A stretch of DNA of 64,000 nt, taken from the NCBI GenBank assembly GCA_035515235.1, contig DATJBS010000040.1, positions 70,771 through 134,770 of the forward strand, in the 5' to 3' direction. Of this stretch, positions 16,815 to 25,197 are shown one piece after another (positions within the stretch are counted from its first letter, which is position 1; each line of letters begins with the position of its first letter). Position numbers and translations under genes: made by a program. Below the pieces are notes generated by a model. That model did no database searches. It was given only the letters and a program-made list of their open reading frames with translations, and was not told the origin of the DNA. The stretch comes from JAMLHH01 sp035515235. GTDB taxonomy: Bacteria > Bacteroidota > Bacteroidia > Chitinophagales > JADIYW01.

Positions 16815-17951
16815 ATGAAATCAATTATCAAATACTACATTTTATCATTCATAGCTTTATGTATAGTTTCGTGTAATCTTAAAGCAGATAATGATGATGT
16901 ATTGGATGCGAAAAATAGCGAACTTTCGGACACGACAATTTTTTGCTCTTCTGTAATTCCATCTGGATTTCCATCAACATCTACTTCAAATTTAGATTCT
17001 AATAGACAGAGTTTTAGTTCTACTATCGGAATGGAAAAAATTCCCGCAGGCACTTTCTTAATGGGTGCAGATAATGATCAAGCTTCCAAAGATGAATATC
17101 CTAAACATAAAGTTACTGTCAATGGATTTTGGATGGATAAGCATCAGGTAACCAATCAGCAGTTCAATGAATTTGTAAAAGCTACAGGGTATCAAACAGT
17201 CGCAGAAAGGAAACCTGATTGGGAAGAAATAAAAAAACAATTGCCCTCGGGTACAAAAAAACCTGACGAAAGTTTACTAGTTCCTGCTAGTTTAGTATTT
17301 ACTCCACCCAATAAATCTGTAAACCTAGACAGTTATCATGAATGGTGGAATTGGGTTGCTGGAGCAGATTGGCGACATCCCGAAGGTCCTGAAAGTAATA
17401 TCAAAGCAAAAGACAATTATCCAGTAGTTCATGTCTGTTGGGAAGATGCGAATGCCTATGCTCGATGGGCTGGTAAAAGATTGCCTACAGAAGCAGAATG
17501 GGAGTGGGCTGCAAGAGGTGGACTTTCAGATGCAATATATCCTTGGGGAAATGAACATGTAGATGCAGGAAAACCAAAAGCCAATAGTTGGCAGGGTAGT
17601 TTTCCAAATACAAATACACAGCTTGATGGCTTTTACGGAGTTGCTCCAGTAGGCTCATTCGCGCCGAATGGTTATGGTTTATTCGACATGGCAGGGAATG
17701 TGTGGGAATGGTGTTCTGATTGGTATAGAAGTGATTATTACGAACAGATCAAAGATGGTGCAAATAATCCATTAGGTCCAAAAACAAGTTATGATCCTGA
17801 CGAACCTACTATTCCTAAAAAAGTAGCAAGGGGTGGTTCTTTTTTATGCAATGACAGTTATTGTTCTGGTTATCGAGTAGCAAGAAGAATGAAAAGTTCA
17901 CCAGATACTGGGTTGAGTAATATGGGTTTTAGGTGTGTGAGAGATTTGTAG
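16815..17951 (+). CDS. Formylglycine-generating enzyme family lipoprotein with both active-site cysteines
   Basis: A 378-residue protein with a lipoprotein signal peptide (lipobox IVSC near residue 20). The rest is a formylglycine-generating-enzyme (FGE/SUMF1) fold: PAGTFLMGADN, HQVTNQQFNEFV, PVVHVCWEDANAYARWAG, RLPTEAEWEWAARGG, YPWGNE, MAGNVWEWCSDWY and a C-terminal RGGSFLCNDSYCSGYR followed by NMGFRC. Cys345 and Cys350 match the copper-binding cysteine pair that true FGE uses to oxidise a sulfatase cysteine to formylglycine, unlike GldJ in this window, which lacks it. A role in maturing an exported sulfatase or a similar protein is therefore possible. No sulfatase is encoded in the window. 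Confidence 0.85.
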   Translation: MKSIIKYYILSFIALCIVSCNLKADNDDVLDAKNSELSDTTIFCSSVIPSGFPSTSTSNLDSNRQSFSSTIGMEKIPAGTFLMGADNDQASKDEYPKHKVTVNGFWMDKHQVTNQQFNEFVKATGYQTVAERKPDWEEIKKQLPSGTKKPDESLLVPASLVFTPPNKSVNLDSYHEWWNWVAGADWRHPEGPESNIKAKDNYPVVHVCWEDANAYARWAGKRLPTEAEWEWAARGGLSDAIYPWGNEHVDAGKPKANSWQGSFPNTNTQLDGFYGVAPVGSFAPNGYGLFDMAGNVWEWCSDWYRSDYYEQIKDGANNPLGPKTSYDPDEPTIPKKVARGGSFLCNDSYCSGYRVARRMKSSPDTGLSNMGFRCVRDL

Positions 17952-18090
17952 CTACATAATATCCATTCATGATTTTTTGTTTCGTTTATTTTGATTGTTT
18001 CGTTTGTATTTCGTGAGTATTTGTAAAATAAATAAAATGAATTTACTCTAAACTGTTTTAAGACCATCTAAAGAAGAACAAAAAGCAGCA

Positions 18091-18490
18091 ATGTTATCTC
18101 ACGATGCATTGGTTTCAATTTTAAATAATTTAAAAGATCAGAATCCGAAAATAGAGATAGAAGAAACGCAAGATCAAATTAGAATTCCAATTGGTGCATT
18201 AAAACTATTAGCTAAAATTCTAAATGAGACAAGTCAAGGCAAACTAGTGTCTATTGTGCCAATTGCAATGAAGTGACGACTCAAGCTGCTGCTGAAATAT
18301 TGGTTGTTCTAGACCTCATGTAGTAAAGCTCCTGGAGTCAGGGAAAATTAAGTTTACTAAAGTTGGTAAACACAGACGGATTAAATATGAAGATGTAGTA
18401 TCATATAAAAAGAATATGAAAGCTGAGCAAGAACGTTTAATTAGTGAAATTATGGAAACGGACGAAACTGCAGGTCTTTATGATTCATAG
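18091..18490 (+). pseudogene. Frameshifted antitoxin of a PIN-toxin pair (excisionase-type HTH)
   Basis: An N-terminal piece (MLSHDALVSILNNLKDQNPK to VPIAMK) stops at 18274-18276. The expected continuation, VTTQAAAEIL, is in another frame, and SRPHVVKLLESGKIKFTKVGKHRRIKYEDV in a third, ending at the stop at 18488-18490. Two lost single bases, near 18273 and 18303, explain both shifts. The HTH segment matches the MerR/excisionase-like antitoxins that pair with PIN-domain toxins. The gene overlaps the start of the PIN fragment, as in intact pairs. It is very probably inactive. Confidence 0.8.
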
Positions 18491-18557
18491 TATTCGTTAT
18501 AAATGTGTACTAGATACAAATGTTATTCATCCATATTGGTTTAGTGATATTTTCTCA
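18480..18557 (+). pseudogene. N-terminal fragment of a PIN-domain toxin
   Basis: The first ~26 codons (from ATG 18480) contain YKCVLDTNVIHPYWFSDI, the conserved first strand and Asp motif (LDTN) of PIN-domain ribonuclease toxins. The homology then stops abruptly and the frame continues into unrelated sequence of the RHS-type gene. The fragment is too short to fold as a nuclease. Confidence 0.75.
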
Positions 18558-21233
18558 GAAACAGGGGAAGAAGAAAATAATAGTTATGTGGCATTGATTG
18601 CAAAAGAACTACAAACTATACCCGGCAAACAATATCGAGTAGAGTTTGATTTAACATTAAATGATACGACCTCTTTTGACTATTTATTTGCAGGCGCATG
18701 GAAATCATATCTGACTGGCATTGCTGAGCCTTTAGATTTTAATGGATTTGAAAGTATAGTGCCAGTAGATGGAAGTGGCTCTTATCGATTGGATTTTACA
18801 GCAACTACAGATCAGTATGAATTTGAGATAATAGTGGTAAGTGATAGTATGGGATACAAACCAGAGATAGCTTATTCTATAGATAATTTTAGTTTCAATC
18901 TTTTTGATATTGATAGTACTGAACTATTATGGAATATAGGTTTTGATAGCCTACCAGAAGATATTTATTCTTATTTTGTAGAAGACGACGATACCTTGTC
19001 TATGGGAATAATATCATACGATACGATTGAGAACCGGTTAAGAGTAAATCTTTTAGAAGAGGAGGCTCCTGAATATGTAGGGATTCTCATGAAAGATGTG
19101 GTACTGGAAGCAGAGCGTTATTATCGTTTCCGTCCTACTATCTCAGTGATCAGTACTAGTAATGAGCTGACAGGAATCATGGCACTGACCACAGATCACA
19201 GTGAATCCAATATAAGAGATATGAAAATTTTTGATGTGAATCAAGCATTAGAGATGATTTTTTATAGTGACAGTGGAGGATTACAGACCTTGCTTTTGGG
19301 AGTCGTAGGAGATTCAAGTACTTATTACTATGTAGATAGTTTGAGTTTGGAACTTTTAGACATCAATATTAATGTATTGTATGATAATGATTTCAGTGCA
19401 TCAGCATCAGGCTGGCGATCTAAGTTTGCGGACAGTCTTGATTTGACTGCGGGTAGAATAGACTGGCAAAGCGAGGAGGAAACCATGCGCGTTTGGCCTT
19501 GGGGCAATGACGTGGGCGTGATAGGCTCAGTGGTCAGAGAGATAGATGTCGTGCCAGGGGTTTATAATATGGTGATGGCAAAAGTGACACTACCCGACCA
19601 TCCGAATGCCAAAGTATCCTTGGGCGTCTATGATGAGCTAGCAGCCAATGTGAATTTTAGTACCTTATCAGAAGAACCTATGGCTCATGCTGTGGCAGAA
19701 GATTTTGAAGTGACGACCCTCTATTTTACCTTCCGTCCTAATACCGACAAGATGAGCTTAGTGATGATGTATCAAAGTGCAGAGTTCGGTAGAGTGCTAT
19801 TAGACGATGTGAAAGTGATCTCCATAGAGCCTTTTGAGAGAGATACCCTTTTGAGTATGACCTTTGATGATACCAGTGGTGTGTACGATGATTGGCGCAG
19901 TTCTATCTGGCCAGACAGTCTGATATCCAATGATAGTACTCTTGTGAGTTATATCAGTCATGATACTGTAGCAGGACGTATGCGAGTGGAAGTGGTGGAA
20001 GATCCCTTTGAGGAGGATATTGAGAACTATGTGGGAGTAGTACATAGACGCTTATCGGGTTTACAGGTAGACAAGGAGTATGAACTGAGCTATCAGCTGG
20101 AGCAGGGCGAAGCAGCACTGCGCAAAATGCAATTGATGCTGATCCCCCAAAGCTCCTTTGAACTGGGCATGTTGGATCCTACGGAGCAATTATTCATTGA
20201 TAGCACAGAGATAGGCGACAGTATTTCACTTCGCTTTACCGCTAGAGAGTCAGAGATGAGTTTGATGATTATCGGAGAATCAGGAGCGGCGGATAACTAC
20301 TATTATCTAGACGACTTCCAGCTCAAAGAAGGTTTTGTAAAAACACTCAACTGCGATAGATCTAACCTACAATTAGCAGATCAGGAGAGTAGGTATAGGT
20401 TCGGGTTTAATGGTGCTGAGAAAATAGATGAAATTTACGGCAAGGACGGAGGCTACGATCTAGGTGCTAGAATGTACAATCCGAGACTAGGAAGAATGTT
20501 TAGTCCCGACCCGAGAGAAGCTGATTATGCATGGCAAACCCCTTTTGCATATCATAGAAATAGCCCTGTTTCTGAAATAGATTTTAATGGGGAGGGGGAT
20601 GAAAATCCTCAACAAGCTAAAACCAATATACCAATCTTTGTACCTGTTCTTGAGAAAGTATCTGAAAAAGTTGTAAAAGAAACTTCATGGCAAGTATTGA
20701 AAAGACATTCACTGAAAGGTCTTGGGTTTCTTGCTTCAAAAGCTACCATGATATCCACTATCATGTCTTTAAAAGGGGACATGAGGGAGATGACTTTGCC
20801 AGAAAGTATTGCTAAGCCTCTTTTTGACCCTCGCACAGCCCCTGTTCCTGATGATGATGGGAATCGTCAAACATATTTGTATAAGACAACAAGGTCGTTT
20901 AAACAAGCAGGTGGCTTGGTGGAAACGAGTCTTCCATATTATGGGATAACTACAGATAAAGTTGTGGGAGGTCGATATAAGATTGATGAAGAACAATCTT
21001 TAAATGTAGAGATAATAGCAATAGGCTCCAACTATGAAATAAAAGGAGCAGAAACAGCAATTATTTTGTTAAATTCGGATGGCAATATCGCAAAATCCAC
21101 AAGGATAGATAATAAAACAATTTCTACAAGTGATGGAGCAAGAATAACAGCAGGTAGATTATTATTAGATAGACAAAGAAATGGCTGGAGAAAAAGAGAC
21201 TTACAGCCCCAGAAACCTAAAAAAGCAAAATAA
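18480..21233 (+). CDS. Chimeric RHS-type polymorphic toxin: PIN stub, beta-sandwich repeats, RHS core, nuclease-like tip
   Basis: An open frame of 917 codons (929 from an upstream in-frame ATG at 18444). After the PIN stub come about four modules of ~150 residues, each ending in a segment such as YVDSLSLELLD, LLDDVKVIS or YLDDFQLKEG; they look like jelly-roll carbohydrate-binding-type domains. An RHS-repeat-associated core follows at 20380-20590 with YRFGFNGAEKIDEIYG, YDLGARMYNPRLGRMFSPDP and NSPVSEIDFNG. The last ~210 residues are the toxin tip: PYYGIT, a following Arg, KGAETAIIL and RIDNK occur in the order of GIY-YIG nucleases, but this is a tentative call. There is no signal peptide and no long RHS repeat array, so the gene looks like a truncated or displaced toxin end. 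An immunity gene follows one base later. Confidence 0.75.
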   Translation: MIHSIRYKCVLDTNVIHPYWFSDIFSETGEEENNSYVALIAKELQTIPGKQYRVEFDLTLNDTTSFDYLFAGAWKSYLTGIAEPLDFNGFESIVPVDGSGSYRLDFTATTDQYEFEIIVVSDSMGYKPEIAYSIDNFSFNLFDIDSTELLWNIGFDSLPEDIYSYFVEDDDTLSMGIISYDTIENRLRVNLLEEEAPEYVGILMKDVVLEAERYYRFRPTISVISTSNELTGIMALTTDHSESNIRDMKIFDVNQALEMIFYSDSGGLQTLLLGVVGDSSTYYYVDSLSLELLDININVLYDNDFSASASGWRSKFADSLDLTAGRIDWQSEEETMRVWPWGNDVGVIGSVVREIDVVPGVYNMVMAKVTLPDHPNAKVSLGVYDELAANVNFSTLSEEPMAHAVAEDFEVTTLYFTFRPNTDKMSLVMMYQSAEFGRVLLDDVKVISIEPFERDTLLSMTFDDTSGVYDDWRSSIWPDSLISNDSTLVSYISHDTVAGRMRVEVVEDPFEEDIENYVGVVHRRLSGLQVDKEYELSYQLEQGEAALRKMQLMLIPQSSFELGMLDPTEQLFIDSTEIGDSISLRFTARESEMSLMIIGESGAADNYYYLDDFQLKEGFVKTLNCDRSNLQLADQESRYRFGFNGAEKIDEIYGKDGGYDLGARMYNPRLGRMFSPDPREADYAWQTPFAYHRNSPVSEIDFNGEGDENPQQAKTNIPIFVPVLEKVSEKVVKETSWQVLKRHSLKGLGFLASKATMISTIMSLKGDMREMTLPESIAKPLFDPRTAPVPDDDGNRQTYLYKTTRSFKQAGGLVETSLPYYGITTDKVVGGRYKIDEEQSLNVEIIAIGSNYEIKGAETAIILLNSDGNIAKSTRIDNKTISTSDGARITAGRLLLDRQRNGWRKRDLQPQKPKKAK

Positions 21234-21234
21234 A

Positions 21235-21741
21235 ATGACTGAAATAGAGAAAATATTTGGAGAGAAAGACAAGTTTGCAATTGAAATTAAAATCAATGGT
21301 GCAGTTGATAAATCCAATTTGCGATTATGGATTTGCGGGAAACCTATAGGACATTATAAAAGGAAAGGGAAATTATCTAGTTCCATAGGGAACTTTAAAA
21401 AGCTGTTGTTTCATAAAGAGAATTTATATAATGATATGTTCAGTCATATGACACCGACAGAGGTCTTTAATCGGATACTAGAGGGAAATTTCACCTATGA
21501 GGAGTATCATAGCGTGGTAATGAAATTTATTCGATGGATGGGAGAACAAATGGATGAGTTTAGTATGTTAGCATATTATAAGGACGAGAAATTTGAATGG
21601 ATTGTATATGATAACAAGAAGAAAAAGGTGTTGCATTTTACCATAGAGGAGTCAGATTTGCTGAGTGCAGCAACTGAATACATTGATTGGTATGAGAAAG
21701 AGTATGGAGAAGTGAGGGTTGATTATAATAGGTTTCCTTAA
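21235..21741 (+). CDS. Probable immunity protein for the adjacent RHS-type toxin
   Basis: A 168-residue soluble protein starting MTEIEKIFGEKDKFAIEI, one base after the toxin stop codon. Position, size and the order KFAIE, then a WICGK segment, then GNFKKLLF are reminiscent of the Imm42 type of immunity families, but that assignment is from memory and tentative. I chose the ATG at 21235; an in-frame ATG at 21181 would overlap the toxin end and adds residues unlike an immunity protein. It would bind and block the toxin tip in kin cells. Confidence 0.7.
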   Translation: MTEIEKIFGEKDKFAIEIKINGAVDKSNLRLWICGKPIGHYKRKGKLSSSIGNFKKLLFHKENLYNDMFSHMTPTEVFNRILEGNFTYEEYHSVVMKFIRWMGEQMDEFSMLAYYKDEKFEWIVYDNKKKKVLHFTIEESDLLSAATEYIDWYEKEYGEVRVDYNRFP

Positions 21742-22014
21742 TAATTTTGTTCCCCTGCAAATTCCATGAAAATATTTAAAAAACAGGTCAGCAACTTCTG
21801 TGAGTTTGTTAGAAAAAGAGCCGCAAATTCTATGATTTTGTTAGAAGAAGAGGTTTCTTATAAGGAACGGTGCTGCAAAGCATTTAGTTATATATTTTTT
21901 ATTCAAATGTATGATGGTTATAATTTTGTTGAGTTTTGAAAATTCAAATTATTAATCGATTCTAAAAAATTCTAATTGCTAGATGATCTATATTCTTTAA
22001 ATGTGATTTTTCGA

Positions 22015-23706
22015 CTATTTCTTACATGTTTTACAATTGAAAGTGCGGTTTTTCTCAATTCTTTCAGTTCTAGCTTTTGTCATTTGAGCTTTGATGTTTG
22101 GACTTGCTTCAGAAAGATAAGCTTCATCAGGTGTTAGTCCGTTCAGAGAGCCGTGAGGTCTGATGTGGTTATAATCGTGTATGCTTTCTTGTAACTTTGA
22201 TTGAAACTGTTCAGCTTTACAAGGCCTAAGATATAGGTATCTGTATTTGAGTGTCTTGTTGATAGCTTCTATAGAAGAATTAGAATAAGGAATATCTTTA
22301 AGAGCTATTTTCTTTTGAAGATGTTCTTGATGTTGTTCTATAAATCCATTTACAATAGCATTATTGTTTTCAGAACCACCATCGGTAACAAGTGTTATAT
22401 CCTGTACTGATGAAAAAGTATCGTTAGCATTATTCCACGCTTCTTTTATGGTTTGTAGACGAATTTCTGCAGAGAGCTGTGCAATGTCGTTAAGTTAGTG
22501 GAAAATGTCATTCTGACGAGAGAGTAATTGTGATAGTAGATTTACGTCTAATAAGGTAAAAATATTGGTTTATATAGTATTTCGATAGATATCTAGATCA
22601 ATAGTCGTACGACTCCCTGCGCCTAGATTTTGCAGGCGGGCACCCACTCTGTGAAAAAGGCGTAACATCTTCAACTGTTTGACGACTTCTTCTGAGCTAT
22701 ACTCAGAAGAAGAAGGAGTTTTGAAGATGTAGCCTTCGAGCAGAAAGTGGGTCGCCGAGAAATCCAGCGCGATTTTTTGCATACTTTTTACTAAAAAAAG
22801 TATGAGAAGAAAAAATAAAATATTCTTTATCATATTGATTTTAGATCCTTTCAGGATGACAAATGAGCTTAACTTAACGACATTGGAGAGTTGTGTGTCT
22901 ACTTTCCAAGCGAGTATTTTTCTTGAAAAATTGTCAGAGACTAGATAAATGTAATGTCTGATGCCATCCAAAGTATCAAACAAGGTGACATCTGCATGCC
23001 AGTATTGGTTAGGAAATGCTGCCTTGAGTCCAATACGGTATTTCTTCGGATTGGGAATGACTCTTCTTTTGAATCCCATCATCTTAGCATAATTATACCA
23101 TGTAGAAATACTTACAGTCAGGAGATTATTTCTTCTGGCATAATGAGCGATAGATATAATGGGCCAGTGTACATATTGAGGATCACGAAGGAGCTCTTCC
23201 ATTTTAGCGTGTTCTTTTGGCAAAAGCTGATGGATATACCTTTTTCTACACATAGAGAAAAGAGAAGAAGTACATGGAAATTTAGACTTGAAGAACCAAA
23301 GTTGATAAGTGCTTCTAGGAATAGAGAGTATTTTTAGAGATTTATTCAGAGAGATGGTATACTTAATTTGATGTAATACTTGAATGATTTTTTCTTTATG
23401 AAAAAGAAGAGTAGATTGAAGCACTCCTGTTGATACAAGTATTTGTCTACAAGTGATCAGTAGTCGAGCATAAGCTATAAATACTTTTTGAGCATTTTTA
23501 TCTGAAGCGAATTGTTGTAAGGTTTGTAGTTTCTCGTTACTTAATTTATTCAGCTCAGTTCCTATATATTTATCTGGATTTTCATTTTTCCACCTATGGA
23601 TACAAGATTTTGGAATATTAGATCGGATGTTATGAGGAATAATATCCTGACATTTCAACCTGAAAAGATGTTTAATTGCAGTGTCATATGAATGTCGGAT
23701 ACTCAT
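22015..23706 (-). pseudogene. IS3-like single-ORF transposase split by a 405-bp insertion
   Basis: The N-terminal part (22895-23706) starts MSIRHSYDTAIKHLF and includes the first catalytic Asp of the rve integrase core in YWHADVTLFD and the DNFSRKILAWKVDTQ strand. The C-terminal part (22015-22480) carries the second Asp in LVTDGGSENNA, the Glu in SNSSIEAINKTLK, HIRPHGSLNGLTPDEAY, and ends CKTCKK. The inverted-repeat element at 22481-22885 interrupts the gene. Removing it with one target copy joins the frames exactly (VDTQLSAEIRL) to give about 425 residues, so the transposase was intact when the element landed. No clear terminal repeats of the insertion sequence itself were found. Confidence 0.85.
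22481..22885. mobile_element. MITE-like element, 405 bp, inserted in a transposase gene
   Basis: Perfect 16-bp terminal inverted repeats, CAATGTCGTTAAGTTA at 22482-22497 and its complement at 22870-22885. It is flanked by 9-bp near-identical direct repeats, GAGAGCTGT at 22472-22480 and GAGAGTTGT at 22886-22894, which fit a target-site duplication. The inside holds a large imperfect hairpin (22642-22752) with a perfect 11-bp core stem at 22686-22696 and 22702-22712. It also holds a stretch (22578-22673) shared with 57422-57518. There is a minus-strand reading frame from an ATG near 22833 to 22570 (MIKNILFFLLILFLVKSM onward, about 87 codons) but no transposase, so it would be mobilised in trans. 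The 9-bp duplication suggests an IS4-like source; this is a guess. Confidence 0.8.
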
Positions 23707-23864
23707 ATTTGAGATTCAAGTAATTTTAGATAGAAAGTAACAATAAAAGCACTTTTTTTATTCTAACTTTTCAAATAACTCAAATCTAATACAGTAATGG
23801 AGTACAGAAAAAGTTAACCTCCAAAATGTCTATTAAGACAGATTTTTTTTAAGATTTCTACACA

Positions 23865-23898
23865 ACAAAAAAGCCCTGAGTTTACACCCAGAGCTTAT
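23865..23898 (-). terminator. Terminator downstream of porV
   Basis: Reading the minus strand, an imperfect hairpin with arms AGCTCTGG and CAGGGCT is followed by TTTTTTG, about 30 bases after the porV stop codon. Confidence 0.75.
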
Positions 23899-23926
23899 GT
23901 TTTGTAATAGAATATAATTTCTCTAA

Positions 23927-25132
23927 TTAAGGAATAGCATTCAATTCCTCTTCAGTATATTTTCCTCTGCCTAATTTATCAAAGTCGAATTGTAGTGTAA
24001 ATCTAAAAGTATTATCTAATGGATTTCTTTGACTAGAAGTAGGTACTAAATAAGAAAAGTCCAATCCGAATACAGAGTATTTGACACTGACACCTGCTGT
24101 GAAGTATTTTCTATTTCCTTTCAATGCATTTTCATTGAAATACCCAGCTCTCACACCGAATTGTTGGTCGTACCAATATTCTATTCCTATTGAATACATG
24201 ATCTCTTTCATTTCTTCTTTAAACCCTCCTGGAGCATCACCGAAAGAAGTGAAAATTCCCGCAATTGGTGATTTTTGTTTGTATACAAAATTCCCTTTGT
24301 CGTCAGTAATAGTGTCCGGTGTAGGCACTAATAATTTATTGATATCAGCATAGAAAGCTATCTCGTTATAATCATTAGCGAATAATCTAAATCCTGCACC
24401 TATTCCCATATTTGTAGGAATAAAGTCTTTATTTAAAGCGTCTTCTGTATACGATATCTTAGAACCAATATTAGTAATCGCTAAACCAGCAGAGACTATA
24501 CCTCTTTTATTTCCTTTGAGTTTGAGTTCTTGCATATAAGTAGAAGTCAAATCTACACCGACTGCATTTCCAGCTTTCACTTCTGTGCTATTGACTTCTT
24601 GACCTGCTGCTAAGTTGGAGTGGATATACCTAATCGCTGCCCCTAAAGCAAATTTGTCAGAAAGTTTACGAGAATACCCCGCATCAAATGAGAATTCTCT
24701 AGGTTTAAAATCTCCATTTATATTTCCCAGATAATCAGTAAAAGTGATATTTCCTAAACTGAAGAATCTTAGTGAAGTATGAAAAGTTTGTAAATCATCT
24801 ATTTTGTAATATCCTCCAACATGAGCTAAAAAGATATCTGATATTCCTAAATTCTTTAACCAAGGAGTATAAGAAAGAGAAATGCCCATCTTTTTTTCAG
24901 AGAAAACTAATTTCGAAGCATTATAATAAGTGGCTGTAGCATCAGGGGAAGTCGCTATTCCTACATCTCCCATGCCTCCAGAACGTGCATCAGGTGTAAT
25001 CCTTAGAAAAGGAACTGCTGTGCTTACAGTATTCACTCTGCCCACATCTGAAGATGTATTTTGAGCAAAAGATGGAATGGAAAACAAGGTTGCTGTGAGT
25101 ATAAGAAATCCTTTTGATAGTACTTTAGTCAT
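23927..25132 (-). CDS. porV: Type IX secretion system outer-membrane protein PorV
   Basis: A 401-residue outer-membrane beta-barrel with a signal peptide ending FSIPSFAQ. The region after it, VPFLRITPDARSGGMGDVGIATSPDA, is the PorV signature, and alternating beta strands continue to the end. PorV binds the C-terminal sorting domain of cargo leaving the Sov translocon and delivers it to the sortase PorU. It lies 65 bases downstream of porU on the same strand, the usual porU-porV order, so the two are probably cotranscribed. Confidence 0.95.
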   Translation of the reverse strand: MTKVLSKGFLILTATLFSIPSFAQNTSSDVGRVNTVSTAVPFLRITPDARSGGMGDVGIATSPDATATYYNASKLVFSEKKMGISLSYTPWLKNLGISDIFLAHVGGYYKIDDLQTFHTSLRFFSLGNITFTDYLGNINGDFKPREFSFDAGYSRKLSDKFALGAAIRYIHSNLAAGQEVNSTEVKAGNAVGVDLTSTYMQELKLKGNKRGIVSAGLAITNIGSKISYTEDALNKDFIPTNMGIGAGFRLFANDYNEIAFYADINKLLVPTPDTITDDKGNFVYKQKSPIAGIFTSFGDAPGGFKEEMKEIMYSIGIEYWYDQQFGVRAGYFNENALKGNRKYFTAGVSVKYSVFGLDFSYLVPTSSQRNPLDNTFRFTLQFDFDKLGRGKYTEEELNAIP

Positions 25133-25197
25133 GTTATTTTGGTTAATAGCTAACTCTTTAATGTTTAATTTCTAAAAATATTGCTTTTTAATTCAAT

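Noticed and set aside
21181..21234. Earlier ATG for the immunity gene
   Set aside because: It would overlap the toxin end by more than 50 bases and adds residues without immunity-family character.
22954..23337. Plus-strand frame of 127 codons
   Set aside because: Antisense to the transposase N-terminal half, which has clear family motifs.
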